A stretch of 64,000 bases of DNA from Branchipolynoe longqiensis (taxonomy: Eukaryota > Annelida > Polychaeta > Phyllodocida > Polynoidae): NCBI GenBank assembly GCA_030323885.1, contig CM059200.1:2131299-2195298 (forward strand), written 5' to 3'. Position numbers and translations under genes: made by a program. Below the pieces are notes generated by a model that worked only from the letters and a program-made list of their open reading frames with translations, was not told the DNA's origin and did no database searches. Shown in pieces: positions 52,485 to 63,095 of this stretch. Numbering within the stretch: the first letter of the stretch is position 1; every line of letters starts with the position of its first letter.

Positions 52485-52800
52485 CATTCTCTGTGGCGGA
52501 GTGGTTAGAGTGTCTGACTTTTTTCTAGGTCAGACTCCTAATCTGAGGGTCGGTGGTTTGATTCCCCGTGCCCCCACCTCTGCCAATTTGGATTTCCACC
52601 AGTGTGTATAACTTACAGCGTCATCAAAGGCTGGTTGCTCTCATACCATGTCTATCTGGTGTGGGAAGTTAAAAATCCCTTGGGTCGGTAAAAGTGTAGG
52701 CTCAGGCTTTCTATCGACCAGCAGTGGAATGAGGAAGACCAGTCGTCTATGACTGAAATTTCCCCTGCTTAAACAACTAATGGACCAAACAAAATGAACA
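52485..52800 (+). mobile_element. SINE-C copy, full length
   Basis: tRNA-like head TGTGGCGGAGTGGTTAGAGT with a long variable arm and B-box GGTGGTTTGATTCCCCG, then body TACCATGTCTATCTGGTGTG, CCCTTGGGTCGGTAAAAGTG, AGCAGTGGAATGAGGAAGAC and tail CTGCTTAAACAACTAATGG. The head looks like a class with a long variable arm, but arm pairing is not exact. Confidence 0.8.
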
Positions 52801-52809
52801 TGAAGCATT

Positions 52810-53110
52810 CATGTGTCCCCACAGTTACAATGCTCTGCCCACCACCACCATGCAGCGTGGCTCCCTTCACCACCACCTGCCCTGAACTGACTGCGTGGTG
52901 ATCTGTGACTAACAGAGGGGGGAGGGGGTAGTGAGTAGAGCTCCAAGTGCCCCTTACACACTATCTGACTAACACACAATGACTATTGACCAATGAATCA
53001 AGCACCACCAGCAACTACATAAACATTTATGCAACTGGCCCTATATGCCTTTTTCACCAATAGACCATTTGCATTCCCCCATCAATGCATTTTATCAGAA
53101 TATTTTACAG
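52810..53110 (+). repeat. rep-D copy
   Basis: CTGCCCACCACCACCATGCA through AATCAAGCACCACCAGCAAC to TTGCATTCCCCCATCAATGC; inverted matches at 12127-12472 and 44385-44600. Confidence 0.65.
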
Positions 53111-53690
53111 CTAGTTTTGGAGCAATTTGAACTGAAAGAACCCAAAATCATTTTGGCAAGCTTTTCAAAAGTCTCGTTGTGGCCCAGATTCACATCTCGC
53201 GATGGTCATGTGATGAGGACTGACCTATTAATGTGTAGGTAGTGTGGAACCTGACTAATGCCATATATGGTACTGGGAATGAGGGTATGACTAATAAGGT
53301 CATGAGATTGACCTAATTGGTTAGTGGTCTCCCTGCCTAATGGTTGTCTCAAAGTAGGTGCCCAGATGGATGGGGGTAATACATTCACTGGTTATTCTGT
53401 ATATGCTGCCCCAAAGCCTTAGTTAATGCACCAGCACCTAAGTTGGATGTATAGAATCAAATGTAAGTATGTGTTTTGGTTTTGAAAAAAAACATGTTTC
53501 ATCAGACCATGCAACTTTAAGCATTTGTTGAAGGGCCTATTGAGTCAATTTAATCAAACCTGTTATTCCAGAAGCTCATGGTGTCATCGTTGCCTCATTT
53601 TTGCCTAAATTAAGTGTCCATGCTTGTGCTTCAAATAACTCCAAAGTTTGGCAATTATACTAAAACTTATTTTTATTATAATGATCAACC
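53111..53690 (+). mobile_element. MITE-K variant copies, truncated
   Basis: GGAGCAATTTGAACTGAAAG to CATCTCGCGATGGTCATGTG matches the interior of the variant at 63199-63590; right end TCATCAGACCATGCAACTTT AA at 53502-53522, followed by a second partial MITE-K interior to about 53690. Confidence 0.6.
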
Positions 53691-54355
53691 TATCTGTCAC
53701 TGCTTAGTGACAGAGGCTACATGACTTAGTTACAGAGGTTACACGGCTTAGTTACAGAGGTTAACTGGCTTAGTTACAGAGGATACACTGCTTAGTTACA
53801 GAGGATACCTGCGTAGTTACAAAGGCTACACTTCTTAGTTACAGAGTCTACACTGGGTGTTTACAGAGGCTAGATTGCTTACTTACAGAGGCTACACTGC
53901 TTACTTACAGAGGCTACACGCCTTAGTTACAGAGTCTACACTGCTTAGTTACAGAGGCTACACTGGGTGTTTACAGAGGCTAGACTGCTTAGTTACAGAG
54001 GCTACACTGCTTAGTTACAGAGGCTGCACGCCTTAGTTACAGAGTCTACACTGCTTAGTTACAGAGGCTAGACTGGGTGTTTACAGAGGCTAGACTGCTT
54101 AGTTACAGAGGCTACACTGCTTAGTTACAGAGGCTGCACGCCTTAGTTACAGAGTCTACACTGCTTAGTTACAGAAGCTACACTGGGTGTTTACAGAGGC
54201 TAGACTGCTTAGTTAGAGAGGCTACACTGCTTAGTTACAGAGGCTACACGTCTTAGTTACAGAGGTTAGACGGCTTAGTTACAGATTCTACACTGCTTGG
54301 TTACAGAGGCTACACTGGTTAGGTACAGAGGTTATACTGGTTGGATACAGTGGCT
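53691..54355. repeat. 22-bp satellite with 110-bp higher-order repeat
   Basis: Unit CTACACTGCTTAGTTACAGA GG. From about 53936 to 54265 the units form a five-unit, 110-bp higher-order repeat: CTACA begins at 53936, 54046 and 54156. Confidence 0.9.
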
Positions 54356-54986
54356 TCACTCCGTGCTTGGCTGGTCCACCCCTATTTGTTACACGTGAAA
54401 TATTGGACTTACAACCTGCCACGTGTAGCGTCCACTGCAGCCACTTCCGGCGACCGTCTTAAAGCAGGCCGCCACCAGGGGGCATTACCCACTACCCACC
54501 TGATGGCATGATTGCTGCTATAGTTACTGAACAGGTCTATTATGGTTTCATTGCAACATGTCATCACTCATAGTCATATTCCAAGATTATGTATCCTCAA
54601 AGACGGTGCTATTCAGCGCTTTCTTATAGAAACTTCTGAAATAATCATGCAGTGGTACCATCCCACAGCAAACAAGGTGTATCTCTCCCTCTATAATTGT
54701 CACAATAATTGAATAATAAGTATATATTATATAATTGTGTAATTTACTATACTTGACTATAATTGATGTAATTGATATAATTGACTATAATTGTCATAGA
54801 TTGTCTTTGGTGGTACAGCAGTTAGGGTGGGCTAGGGAACCGGTCCCCTTGTTTCAATGATACAGCAGTCAGGCTGGGCTAACGGACCTGTCCAATTGCC
54901 TTGTTTGTCATTATGTGGCAGCACTGCATCTGTCTTTCATGGGAAAACACTGATATGAGTGCTGCGTCTCATTGTTCAATGGAGGC
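54356..54986. other. No gene seen
   Basis: Unique sequence. TTGATGTAATTGATATAATT-type short repeats lie at about 54755-54790. Confidence 0.4.
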
Positions 54987-55307
54987 ATTCGACTGGGACC
55001 CTTCCATCCACAAAATTTAGGATCTGCCCACCTGCACAGTGAACTAGGTTTTCAAATGCAAAGAGGACCAGTCAAATGGCTTCAGTCGTTTCAGCCAATC
55101 AGAGCTGTTCTCTGCCATTGCAAATGGCTGCCCCTTATGGGGGCGGCCATTTGCAATGGAAAAGAACCAATCAGAGCTGTGCAGTTCCATTGCAAATGGC
55201 TGCCCCCATATCAGCCATCTTGAAATACACCGTGTGACCTTATGGATGGAGCCACCAGACACATTCGATTCATGTGTATAGAAACCCACTTCTGGTCCCA
55301 GTCGAAT
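54987..55307. mobile_element. MITE with 14-bp TIRs and internal ATTTGCAAT hairpins
   Basis: ATTCGACTGGGACC and GGTCCCAGTCGAAT are perfect inverted ends. Inside, GCCATTGCAAATGGCTGCCC occurs in both orientations three times (about 55115, 55145, 55190) with AACCAATCAGAGCTG repeated. Non-coding. Confidence 0.75.
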
Positions 55308-55394
55308 AGGAATTTGTAAAGAAATATTTTGATATGCATACACCAAGGCCCAGTCGAATATGCCCATTGTCTTTGGTATCCTTCATATATAGAG

Positions 55395-55500
55395 ACTCCT
55401 CGGGATGGCCGATTAGGTAGAATGCTTGCCTCCTGTATGGCAAATCGTGGGATCAATCCCCGGCCAATAAATCCAATGACTTACAGAATTGATACTTTTC
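55395..55500 (+). mobile_element. SINE-A head fragment
   Basis: TCGGGATGGCCGATTAGGTA, CGTGGGATCAATCCCCGGCC, AATGACTTACAGAATTGATA. Confidence 0.7.
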
Positions 55501-55904
55501 ACTCCATTTATTGAAGCTTGTCATCGCTTGCAAACACTTTGCGACCGCCCCTTTTAGCTGGTCACAAACTCGCCGAAGGCGATCGCAAGTGTAGTCTGAC
55601 TGGGGTATAATATATACACAAAACATTTCCAGCGTCCGATCTGTCACGTTAATGGTGCCTCGAACTACCTGCCCCCATTACCAGTGCACCTGTCCCGTCA
55701 CACATTAACCCACTGCGCCGTTCACAGCGCCCCCTACACACTCAGCACCGGAAGTGGACAGGAGCCCACTCCGCACACCACTGCCGCACTAGCTGAGCCT
55801 AAGTTGCTTACAAATGTTGTCTGCTCCCACCATCGGCAAACAGACGACATTTGCTGCCGACATAGCAGACGATCATCACGTATATGAGACTTTCAGTTGC
55901 CTGC
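55501..55904. other. No gene seen
   Basis: Unique sequence. Confidence 0.4.
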
Positions 55905-56196
55905 GACCAGACGGGATGGCCAAATGAGTTGAGCGTCCGTGTCCTGTTTTGATAGATTGTAGGATTCGAACCCACGGGTTCAAAGCATGGTCGAGTCAAA
56001 CCAATGACTTACAAATTTAAACTTGTCACTTTCTACCCAGATGCTCAGCATTATTAGAATAGGGAAAGGACTGGTTGGCTCAGTGTCAGGATAATGTGAC
56101 AGAGTAGGACATCAGGTCATGTTGCCAGTGGCTTAGTCTCCCAGTGGGGCAGCATTATAAAGTTGTCAAGAGTCCATACTGTCACAAGTCAGTACA
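55905..56196 (+). mobile_element. SINE-A copy, 3' truncated by TRIM-1 LTR
   Basis: Head CCAGACGGGATGGCCAAATG to body CATACTGTCACAAGTCAGTA C; the last part is missing where the LTR begins. Confidence 0.75.
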
Positions 56197-56357
56197 TGGA
56201 AATAATGCGCCTAGAGCGGGACTCGAACCCACATCTCTTTGCATTCCGGGCCAGTGTGCTAACCAGTACACCACCTAGGCTCCCTGATATCACCACACTA
56301 CCCATGCCTACCTGTCTATGTGGTTACTTGCCTGAGAAGTCAGTGCATACTACTACA
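56197..56357 (-). mobile_element. TRIM-1 solo LTR, truncated
   Basis: GGAAATAATGCGCCTAGAGC through the inverted tRNA-like region to AGTGCATACTACTACA. About 20 bases of the LTR 3' end are missing. Confidence 0.75.
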
Positions 56358-56404
56358 ATATATATTATATATATACAAAGACAGTTTGTTGGCTGACTGG
56401 TGAT

Positions 56405-56460
56405 TTGTTTTGTTTGTTGTTGTTTTACGTCCTAGCAACATCTAAGGTCATATCAGGACG
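56405..56460 (-). mobile_element. SINE-A 3' end fragment
   Basis: TTTGTTTTGTTTGTTGTTGT then TTTACGTCCTAGCAACATCT and AAGGTCATATCAGGACGG. Confidence 0.7.
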
Positions 56461-57430
56461 GCTGACTGGTGAAATCAGCCACATGGGAGGTTCCAATTTA
56501 CTAAGAAATCAAACCAGAAAACTGGAGTGGTACATTGCAAGATCAATTCCAAGCACAATAGGCAGATCTATTTTGTGAATTTGCAAATTGCTGGCTGTCA
56601 TCAACTATCATGCAAATACGCCCACTTAATTATCAGATGAATAGACACCTAAACAAATAAACCCTGGGTGTTCGATGAACAGCTTGTAAAACATTGCTCG
56701 CAGAAGTGTGTGTGGGGATGTGTGTGGGTGTGTGTGTAAGCAGCAGATCTGCATGCACCGAGCAGTGTCCTTTAATTTGATTGGTTGCCGAGACGACGGG
56801 AGCAGACAGGCGTGTTAGCGGGCCAATCAGCGCCTTCCTTACAACGCCTCGACGGGCGCGGCCGCCATGACAGCCATCGAGCCACACGCCACCTGGTGGG
56901 CATGGCAGGAGTTATTAGGGTGGGGTTGTTGGGGAAATGTAGGCAGATATGTGGGGGGAGGTGGGAGGGGGGGGGGCGTGTGGAGGGATGGTGGAGATTA
57001 TCAGGGAAGCCCAGGGATAGTTAGTTGTCTGTTTGTAGCTCTAAGTGCAATATTTTCGATTGGTATTTTCCTACATTTTAATTAGGCTACTTTCAAGAGT
57101 TGCTAAGCAACGCATTAGAAAAAAGGTCAGAAAGCTGTGTTAAACTGCTATAAGAATAACGACAAGTTTTCGCAATCTAATATGCTAAATATATCGTTCA
57201 AATACTGATCTATCATAACCCACTACTTTGGTGGGGAACAATTGATTAAATAATGTCGATTAATATCCATTTAAAGTTAAATTGAGAAGACTTATGTGAT
57301 GCTATCTAAGTTATTTTGCATTCTCTGCAATTTTCTCAATTCCGTGCCAATATAGATAACATTATAGTGGAACCAGCGACTCCACAACTGGCTTAAGGTG
57401 ATTCATACCAAGGCTGGTTTTGCTCAGAGT
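56461..57430. other. No gene seen (1 kb)
   Basis: Unique-looking sequence with a short G tract at about 56967. ORFs up to 84 codons without domains. Confidence 0.4.
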
Positions 57431-57745
57431 TAGGTTTGTTTGTTTGTTGTTTTACGTCCTAGAAACATCTAAAGTCATATCAGGACAGAAACGGACTTGT
57501 GACAGTGCAAACCCATGACGACTTTATAGTGCTGCCCCACTGGGAGACCAGGCCACCAGCAACATGACCTGATATCCCACTCAGTCACATTATCCTGACA
57601 CTGAGCAGACCAGTCCTTGTCATATCCTAAAAATGCCGAGCGCCAGGCTAGGAAGCAACTTTTTAAGTCATTGGTCTCAATTCTTAAGTCATTGGTTTGA
57701 CGTGACCAGGGTTCGAAGCAACGATCCCACGATGTACCACCAGAT
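57431..57745 (-). mobile_element. SINE-A copy
   Basis: TTTGTTTGTTTGTTGTTTTA CGTCCTAGAAACATCTAAAG to GGTTTGACGTGACCAGGGTT; head truncated. Confidence 0.8.
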
Positions 57746-57799
57746 TTAGGCTAGGATGTCGTTCACCCCTACTCCACGTAGGAGCAAATATTTGACTAA

Positions 57800-57940
57800 A
57801 AAGGCTACTAAAGGACAGTGCAAGGAATAGCATGCTCAGTATTTGAATAATGTGACTGTGTGGGGTATTGAATCATGACGCCTGCAGCATTTTATTCCAA
57901 TTGGGTTAGCATTATAAAGTCGCAATGAGTAAGTTAAATT
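57800..57940 (+). mobile_element. SINE-A fragment, diverged
   Basis: GTGACTGTGTGGGGTATTGA, ATCATGACGCCTGCAGCATT, TTAGCATTATAAAGTCGCAA TGAG. Confidence 0.5.
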
Positions 57941-58073
57941 GTGCTGTCAGTTGACTCAAGTCTAACCAATTCGAAATTGCATCAGATATTGGTTTTGTTT
58001 ATATCTGACATGGATTTGACAATTTTGGAGTTCCGTGTAAATGTCAATGTAGGTGTGTGAGTGTGATCAAATA

Positions 58074-58444
58074 CCGTATAATACTAAGACGGCTCACTCA
58101 GCCTGTACTGTGTAATTAAAATGATCAAACCCACCACTTGGTGTGCTGGCTGTTCTCTTGGTTAAACAGGTAATATATTATATGTATAAATGTATATATG
58201 AATCTGAAAGATGTGTGATGATGGGGATGCTGATGATGATGCTGATGATGATGTGTATTTGTTCATAGCAATTTCATATTGATGTGTATTCATACTTACC
58301 TATCTCATGTATAATATAATTGCATGTGTTTACATGTGAAACACCAACCAGCAACTGGGCTGATCAAACCCACCACAAGGTGGCACTGCGAAATTTACAT
58401 TACCATGGGAGAGATAGGGAGTGAGTCGTCTTAGTATTATAGGG
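58074..58444. mobile_element. MITE with ~27-bp TIRs
   Basis: CCGTATAATACTAAGACGGC then TCACTC, and GAGTGAGTCGTCTTAGTATT then ATAGGG, are inverted. AAACCCACCAC is repeated near both ends and the interior has (GATGAT)n. Superfamily not assigned. Confidence 0.75.
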
Positions 58445-58544
58445 TCTTTGGTGTGATTGACAAGACTGACAGAATCGATACCACTAGCTAAATCACCTAT
58501 TAAATCTACCTTATTATTATTTCTACATTATTATTATTATTATT

Positions 58545-58690
58545 CACCTCTTAATGACTTACAAAATTGATGGTCGTCACTTTTTAGTCTGATGTTCAAC
58601 ATTACTCGGTGAGGACAAGAACTGGTTGGTTCAGTACCAGGATAATGTGTCTGAGCGCAGGGCACTCAGTTGAACATCAAGTCATGCTAC
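58545..58690 (+). mobile_element. SINE-A fragment, diverged
   Basis: CACCTCTTAATGACTTACAA, AATTGATGGTCGTCACTTTT, AGTACCAGGATAATGTGTCT. Confidence 0.5.
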
Positions 58691-58964
58691 AGAAACAAGA
58701 TGGTGGCAGCTTTAGCAACCGGAATGTAATGTCGTGTTGAGCTGATGGTGTTGGTGAGTGTATCCGCACCCTGGTGAGATGCTTCAGAAGGGCATCTTCA
58801 GCCAACTAATTACAGGACCCCGCCATGGCGGATCAATGGCGGCAGGCGGGCAGGGAACCCTGGGAAGCACAGTCACACCGGAAGTGGACGTAGCGAATCG
58901 GGAAGTGGCGTGTGGAGTGTGGCATGGTGGGAAGGTGGCAGGTAGAGACATACAGGGGGAAAGT
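58691..58964. other. No gene seen
   Basis: Unique sequence next to the 69-bp satellite. The 87-codon ORF runs into the satellite. Confidence 0.4.
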
Positions 58965-59735
58965 GTAATAAACACAAGAGTCGGGCAGTGTTTGTGGGGT
59001 GAAAAGATCGCACCCAACTAACTCTCAATCAGTGGAATAAACACCAAAGTCGGGAAGTGTTTGTGGCATGAATACTTTGCATCCAACTAAATGTCAATCA
59101 GTTGAATAAACACAAGAGTCGGGCAGTGTTTGTGGGGTGAATAGATCGCACCCAACTAACTCTCAATCAGTGGAATAAACACAAAAGTCGGGCAGTGTTT
59201 GTGGGGTGAATAGATTGCATCCAACTAAATCTCAATCAGTTGAATAAACACAAGAGTCGGGCAGTGTTTGTGGGGTGAATAGATCGCATCCAACTAACTC
59301 TCAATTAGTGGAATAAACACAAAAGTCGGGCAGTGTTTGTGGGGTGAATAGATTGCATCCAACTAAATCTCAATCAGTTGAATAAACACAAGAGTCGGGC
59401 AGTGTTTGTGGGGTGAATAGATCGCATCCAACTAACTCTCAATCAGTGGAATAAACACAAGAGTCGGGCAGTGTTTGTGGGGTGAATAGATCGCATACAA
59501 CTAACTCTCAATCAGTAGAATAAACACAAGAGTCGGGCAGTGTTTGTGGGGTGAATAGATCGCATACAACTAACTCTCAATTAGTGGAATAAACACCAGA
59601 GTCAGGCAATGTTTGTGTCATGAATAGATCGCATCCAACTACCTCTCAATCAGTGGAATAAACACAAAAGTCAGGCAGTGTTTGTGGCGTGAATACTTCG
59701 AATCCAACTAACTCTCAATCAATTGCCAACAATTC
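58965..59735. repeat. 69-bp satellite, 11 copies, partly dimeric
   Basis: Unit AATAAACACAAGAGTCGGGC AGTGTTTGTGGGGTGAATAG ATCGCATCCAACTAACTCTC AATCAGTGG. Middle copies alternate between this form and AAAGTC/ATTGCATCC/AAATCTC/CAGTTG, a 138-bp dimer. Confidence 0.9.
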
Positions 59736-60049
59736 AGCAGCCACAATTTCCCAGCCTCGTCTAATTGAGATGGCGGGTACTGGAGTGCCAGGGTAAGACC
59801 TCCATCAAAAAGATGCCCTAATGCTGATCAATTGGTGCCGTCGGTGGTGGTGGAGTGTGTGCGTCAGTATGAGTGTGTGGGTGAGTGGGTGGGTGAGTGG
59901 GTATGTGAGTGGGTGTGTATGTGCAGAACGAGGGACGCTGGTTGAGTCAATACTGCTCCCTGCTCAATGTCATGCCTTTTTTTTAATTCTCCCTTTTTTT
60001 TTGTACAATATCATATGCAATCAGCCCAGCTACTAATGGCAGGCATAAA
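59736..60049. other. No gene seen
   Basis: Short GTGAGTGGGTGGGTGAG run at about 59875-59920; otherwise unique. Confidence 0.45.
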
Positions 60050-60325
60050 TGTTTGTTTGTTGGGGTTTTCCATCCTGGTGACTTAATAGTGCCGTTCCAC
60101 TGGGATACCAGGCCACCGGCACCATGTCCCGATATCCCCCATAGCCACATTATCCTGATACTGAGCTAACCCGTCCTTGCCCTATCCTATTAAGCCTGAG
60201 TGCCAGCTCCAGGTAGCGACAAATATCAATGTAGTAAGTCATTGGTTTCACTCGACTGCGCTTTGAATTCCCAATATCCCGCACGGGAAGCCTGCGCTCT
60301 GCCGATTCGGCCACCGCCTCTGGTG
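60050..60325 (-). mobile_element. SINE-A copy, second head type
   Basis: GTTTGTTTGTTGGGGTTTTC, then body from CATCCTGGTGACTTAATAGT (about 60 bp deleted) to CTGCCGATTCGGCCACCGC. Confidence 0.8.
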
Positions 60326-60371
60326 TGGGGGTTGGGGGGAGTAGTGGTGTGGGAATTACCGTGGTGGATGG

Positions 60372-60789
60372 AAGATAAACGATTCACACCGTACTTCCAT
60401 TACAGGGGTGAACCATAACGTAGTCTAAATACTAGCGAAAACTGCTTTAGTATGGAACCGGAAGTGGAACCCCTTGCTCCAGTATCAAATGGCAACATAT
60501 ATCAGCGCAGAGTTGGTGAAATGAAAGAGAATGCAAAAAGACAAGATGGCGGCGATAAAATGCTGTCGGTTTTATTGTTAAAGTTCCTTAAACTACATGT
60601 TTTATTATATTTTTCTAATCAGAAGTAGCGGGTAAATATGAAGATTTATGTGAAGAATATATTCTGCTTCTTCAATTCAGAATTTAGCAGCTCAGTTCAT
60701 TTCCGCAGCATGGCGAAAATCATTGTCAGTTTTTGTAATGGGTTGGTTTTCACCCCTCTTCTGTAAGTATGGGGTGAATCTTTTATCGC
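60372..60789. mobile_element. MITE with 9-bp TSD, Mutator-like
   Basis: GGTGGATGG lies directly outside both ends (60363-60371 and 60790-60798). Ends AAGATAAACGATTCAC and GTGAATCTTTTATCGC are inverted and similarity extends inward (ACAGGGGTGAACC; GGTTTTCACCCCTC). A 9-bp duplication fits the Mutator superfamily. Non-coding. Confidence 0.75.
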
Positions 60790-60798
60790 GGTGGATGG

Positions 60799-61176
60799 GT
60801 GTTATAACACAGAAAGCACATGACCATATAATCAACGATAAAAGTGGTCGCTGCCAAAATAGAGGAAATGTATGACGCAGGAATCTTGAACTCACTGAGA
60901 ACACTGAAAACAGTACAGGATCATTATCCTGGTAAATATCGCATTACAAAATAACAAACATGCCACAATCAAAATGATCGTGGAGGGATACAAAAGCGAA
61001 ATTGACAGTGATGTGGGCGATAATATGGTCAGAACAAAGACAGTGGAATGTTCTCTGAGTCCAAGGATAGTCTGTACTGATTGGTCAGTGGAATGGAGCT
61101 AGGATAGTGCTAGGATAGTAGTGGATGAAACCTGACTGGTATTGTTCAATGATTCTTGGATGGTGCTAAGCCTATA
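60799..61176. other. No gene seen
   Basis: Unique sequence. Confidence 0.4.
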
Positions 61177-61691
61177 CAGTACAACCCCATTAAACCAAGC
61201 TTGGTTAAACCAAACGATCGGTTAATCCAAACCTTTTTCGGCGGCCTGGCAAAATACTACAATTTATCATATAGAAAAGTTGGTAAAACCAAACTTGGTT
61301 AATCCAAACTATCGGTTTATCCAAACAACATTTTCGGACCGCAAGCCACTTCCAGTAGGGTTAACCCAAACTTTCAAGTTGTTATAAGGTCATCCGAGAC
61401 CCTACCAAATTTGTTATATGATAAATGGTAGTATTTTGCCAGGCCACCGAAAAACGTTTGGATTAACCGATCGTTCGGGTTAACCAAGCTTGGTTTAACA
61501 GGGTTATACTGTATATACATAAAAAACAATAATCAAAGTGTCCACATACATTGTATATTACATGCATAATGGACCCGCATTTTTGCCAAAGCCAAGTCAA
61601 AGTCGAAGCCAAAGCTCGGTTAAGCCAATGATCGGTTCATCCAAACAAATTTCTAGGGTCCCTTCAAGTTTCCTTTCACGGGGTTATACTG
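61177..61691. mobile_element. MITE-P2 copy, composite, TA-flanked
   Basis: CAGTACAACCCCATTAAACC left; TCACGGGGTTATACTG right; an internal GGTTTAACAGGGTTATACTG then TATATAC at about 61492-61518 is a complete right end of an inner unit. Confidence 0.8.
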
Positions 61692-61827
61692 TAACAGTAT
61701 TTTTGTTAATGTTTTTGCAGCAATTCACTCCGATTAGTACTAGGGAAGCCCAATACTGGTTGGCCGCCAAACCAATGCAGGCCGTCACCCCAACTCGGCT
61801 GGGATTCTAACTTACAACCTTCCGCAG

Positions 61828-62135
61828 AACCAGGCGCGGTGGCCGAATTGGCAGGAGATTGAGTGTTTGGTTCCCAGTCGAGTCAAACCAATGACTTATC
61901 AAATTGATACTTGTCACTTCCTAGCCCAGGGCTCGGCATTAATAGGATATGGCAAGCACTGGTTAGCTCAGTGTCAGGATAATGTGCCTGAGTGGGATAT
62001 GGTGCTGGCGGCTTGATTTCCCAGTGGGGCAGCACTATAAAGTCACCATAAGTGTGCACTGTCATAAGTCGGTACTTGTCCTGATATGACCTTAGATGTT
62101 GCCAGGATGTAAAACTCTAACAACCAACCAACCAA
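61828..62135 (+). mobile_element. SINE-A copy, second head type
   Basis: CCAGGCGCGGTGGCCGAATT, body to GCCAGGATGTAAAACTCT and tail CAACCAACCAACC. Confidence 0.8.
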
Positions 62136-62139
62136 ATCT

Positions 62140-62186
62140 TCCGACAGGGAAGCCTGCGCTCTACCGATTCGCAACCGCGTCCGGTA
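62140..62186 (-). mobile_element. SINE-A head fragment
   Basis: CTTCCGACAGGGAAGCCTGC then GCTCTACCGATTCGCAACCG. Possibly the matching head of 61800-61827 (CTTACAACCTTCCGCAG), split by the SINE at 61828. Confidence 0.55.
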
Positions 62187-62454
62187 ACATCACACAAATG
62201 CTGCAGGCAGGATGCCAGTGGTGTCTGGTTGCCCGGCCATATTTGTTCAGCCATTTGATGAGTCGGTGGTAATTATAGCATTTTTAGAGTTCCATACGCA
62301 AATTGGATTCTATATTTATCGGTTAACTTAATGAAACAACAAAATAACAATTATGAGTGCAAAAGTAGAAGTATGCTCTTAATTAAACTGAGCAACCCCC
62401 TCTCAGAATAGATGACATTGGATTCTTGTGTCACAGAGTCATGCCATACAAACA
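62187..62454. other. No gene seen
   Basis: Unique AT-rich sequence. Confidence 0.4.
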
Positions 62455-62489
62455 GATGTTTGTTTGTTTGTTGTTGTTTTACGTCCTAG
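62455..62489 (-). mobile_element. SINE-A 3' end, cut by rep-E
   Basis: GATGTTTGTTTGTTTGTTGT TGTTTTACGTCCTAG. Confidence 0.7.
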
Positions 62490-62750
62490 TGTATGCAGGT
62501 ATTGTAATACCTCAGGGAGTTTGACGCCCCTGCCCTGCAGAGTTGTAAACCACGGCCTTGTGGTACAGGTTCTTGACAGAACAGAAGGCTAAGGGAGCCA
62601 ACCCTGAACAGAAAACCATGTCCTGTGGCAGCATCAAGGGCGGTTGATGTATGGAACTCCCAACATCTCCCGACCAGCCACTGCAGGGACAAATAGTTTT
62701 GCGCCTGTCTGCACATGTTCTTCCTGGTGTGAGACCTCTCTTTGCTCATA
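62490..62750 (-). repeat. rep-E copy
   Basis: Inverted match to 47480-47632: GTCCTGTGGCAGCATCAAGG, CTCCCAACATCTCCCGACCA, GGTGTGAGACCTCT. An 87-codon minus ORF spans it; the match at 47480 is too diverged for me to test coding. Confidence 0.6.
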
Positions 62751-62754
62751 TATA

Positions 62755-62965
62755 TATGACCTGATATCCCACTCAGTCAGATTATCCTGACATTGAGCCA
62801 ACCAGTCCTTGCCCTATCCTATTAATGCCGAGCACCTGACTAGGAAGCGACAAGTATCAATTTTTAAGTCATTGGTTTGACTCGACCAGGGTTCGAACCC
62901 ACGACCCCACGCTCTACCAACACGGGAGACGGACGCTCTAACTCATTCGACCATCCCGTCTGTTC
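62755..62965 (-). mobile_element. SINE-A, remainder after rep-E
   Basis: ATGACCTGATATCCCACTCA to CATTCGACCATCCCGTCTG, first head type. Confidence 0.8.
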
Positions 62966-63095
62966 AATATATATATATTATTTTGCTATATATTTATTTA
63001 TAACAAAATAATTATTTGTTGAGTTGATTCACTTAGTCATTGATATGGAGCGGGTAGAAATTGATAGTTTCAGACAGAATTCACCCCATAATAAG
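62966..63095. other. No gene seen
   Basis: AT-rich. Confidence 0.4.

Noticed and set aside
53691..54355. CRISPR-like array of 22-bp repeats
   Set aside because: Units are directly tandem with no spacers.
62486..62749. 87-codon minus-strand ORF in rep-E as a gene
   Set aside because: It lies in a dispersed repeat and I cannot show the frame is conserved in the second copy.
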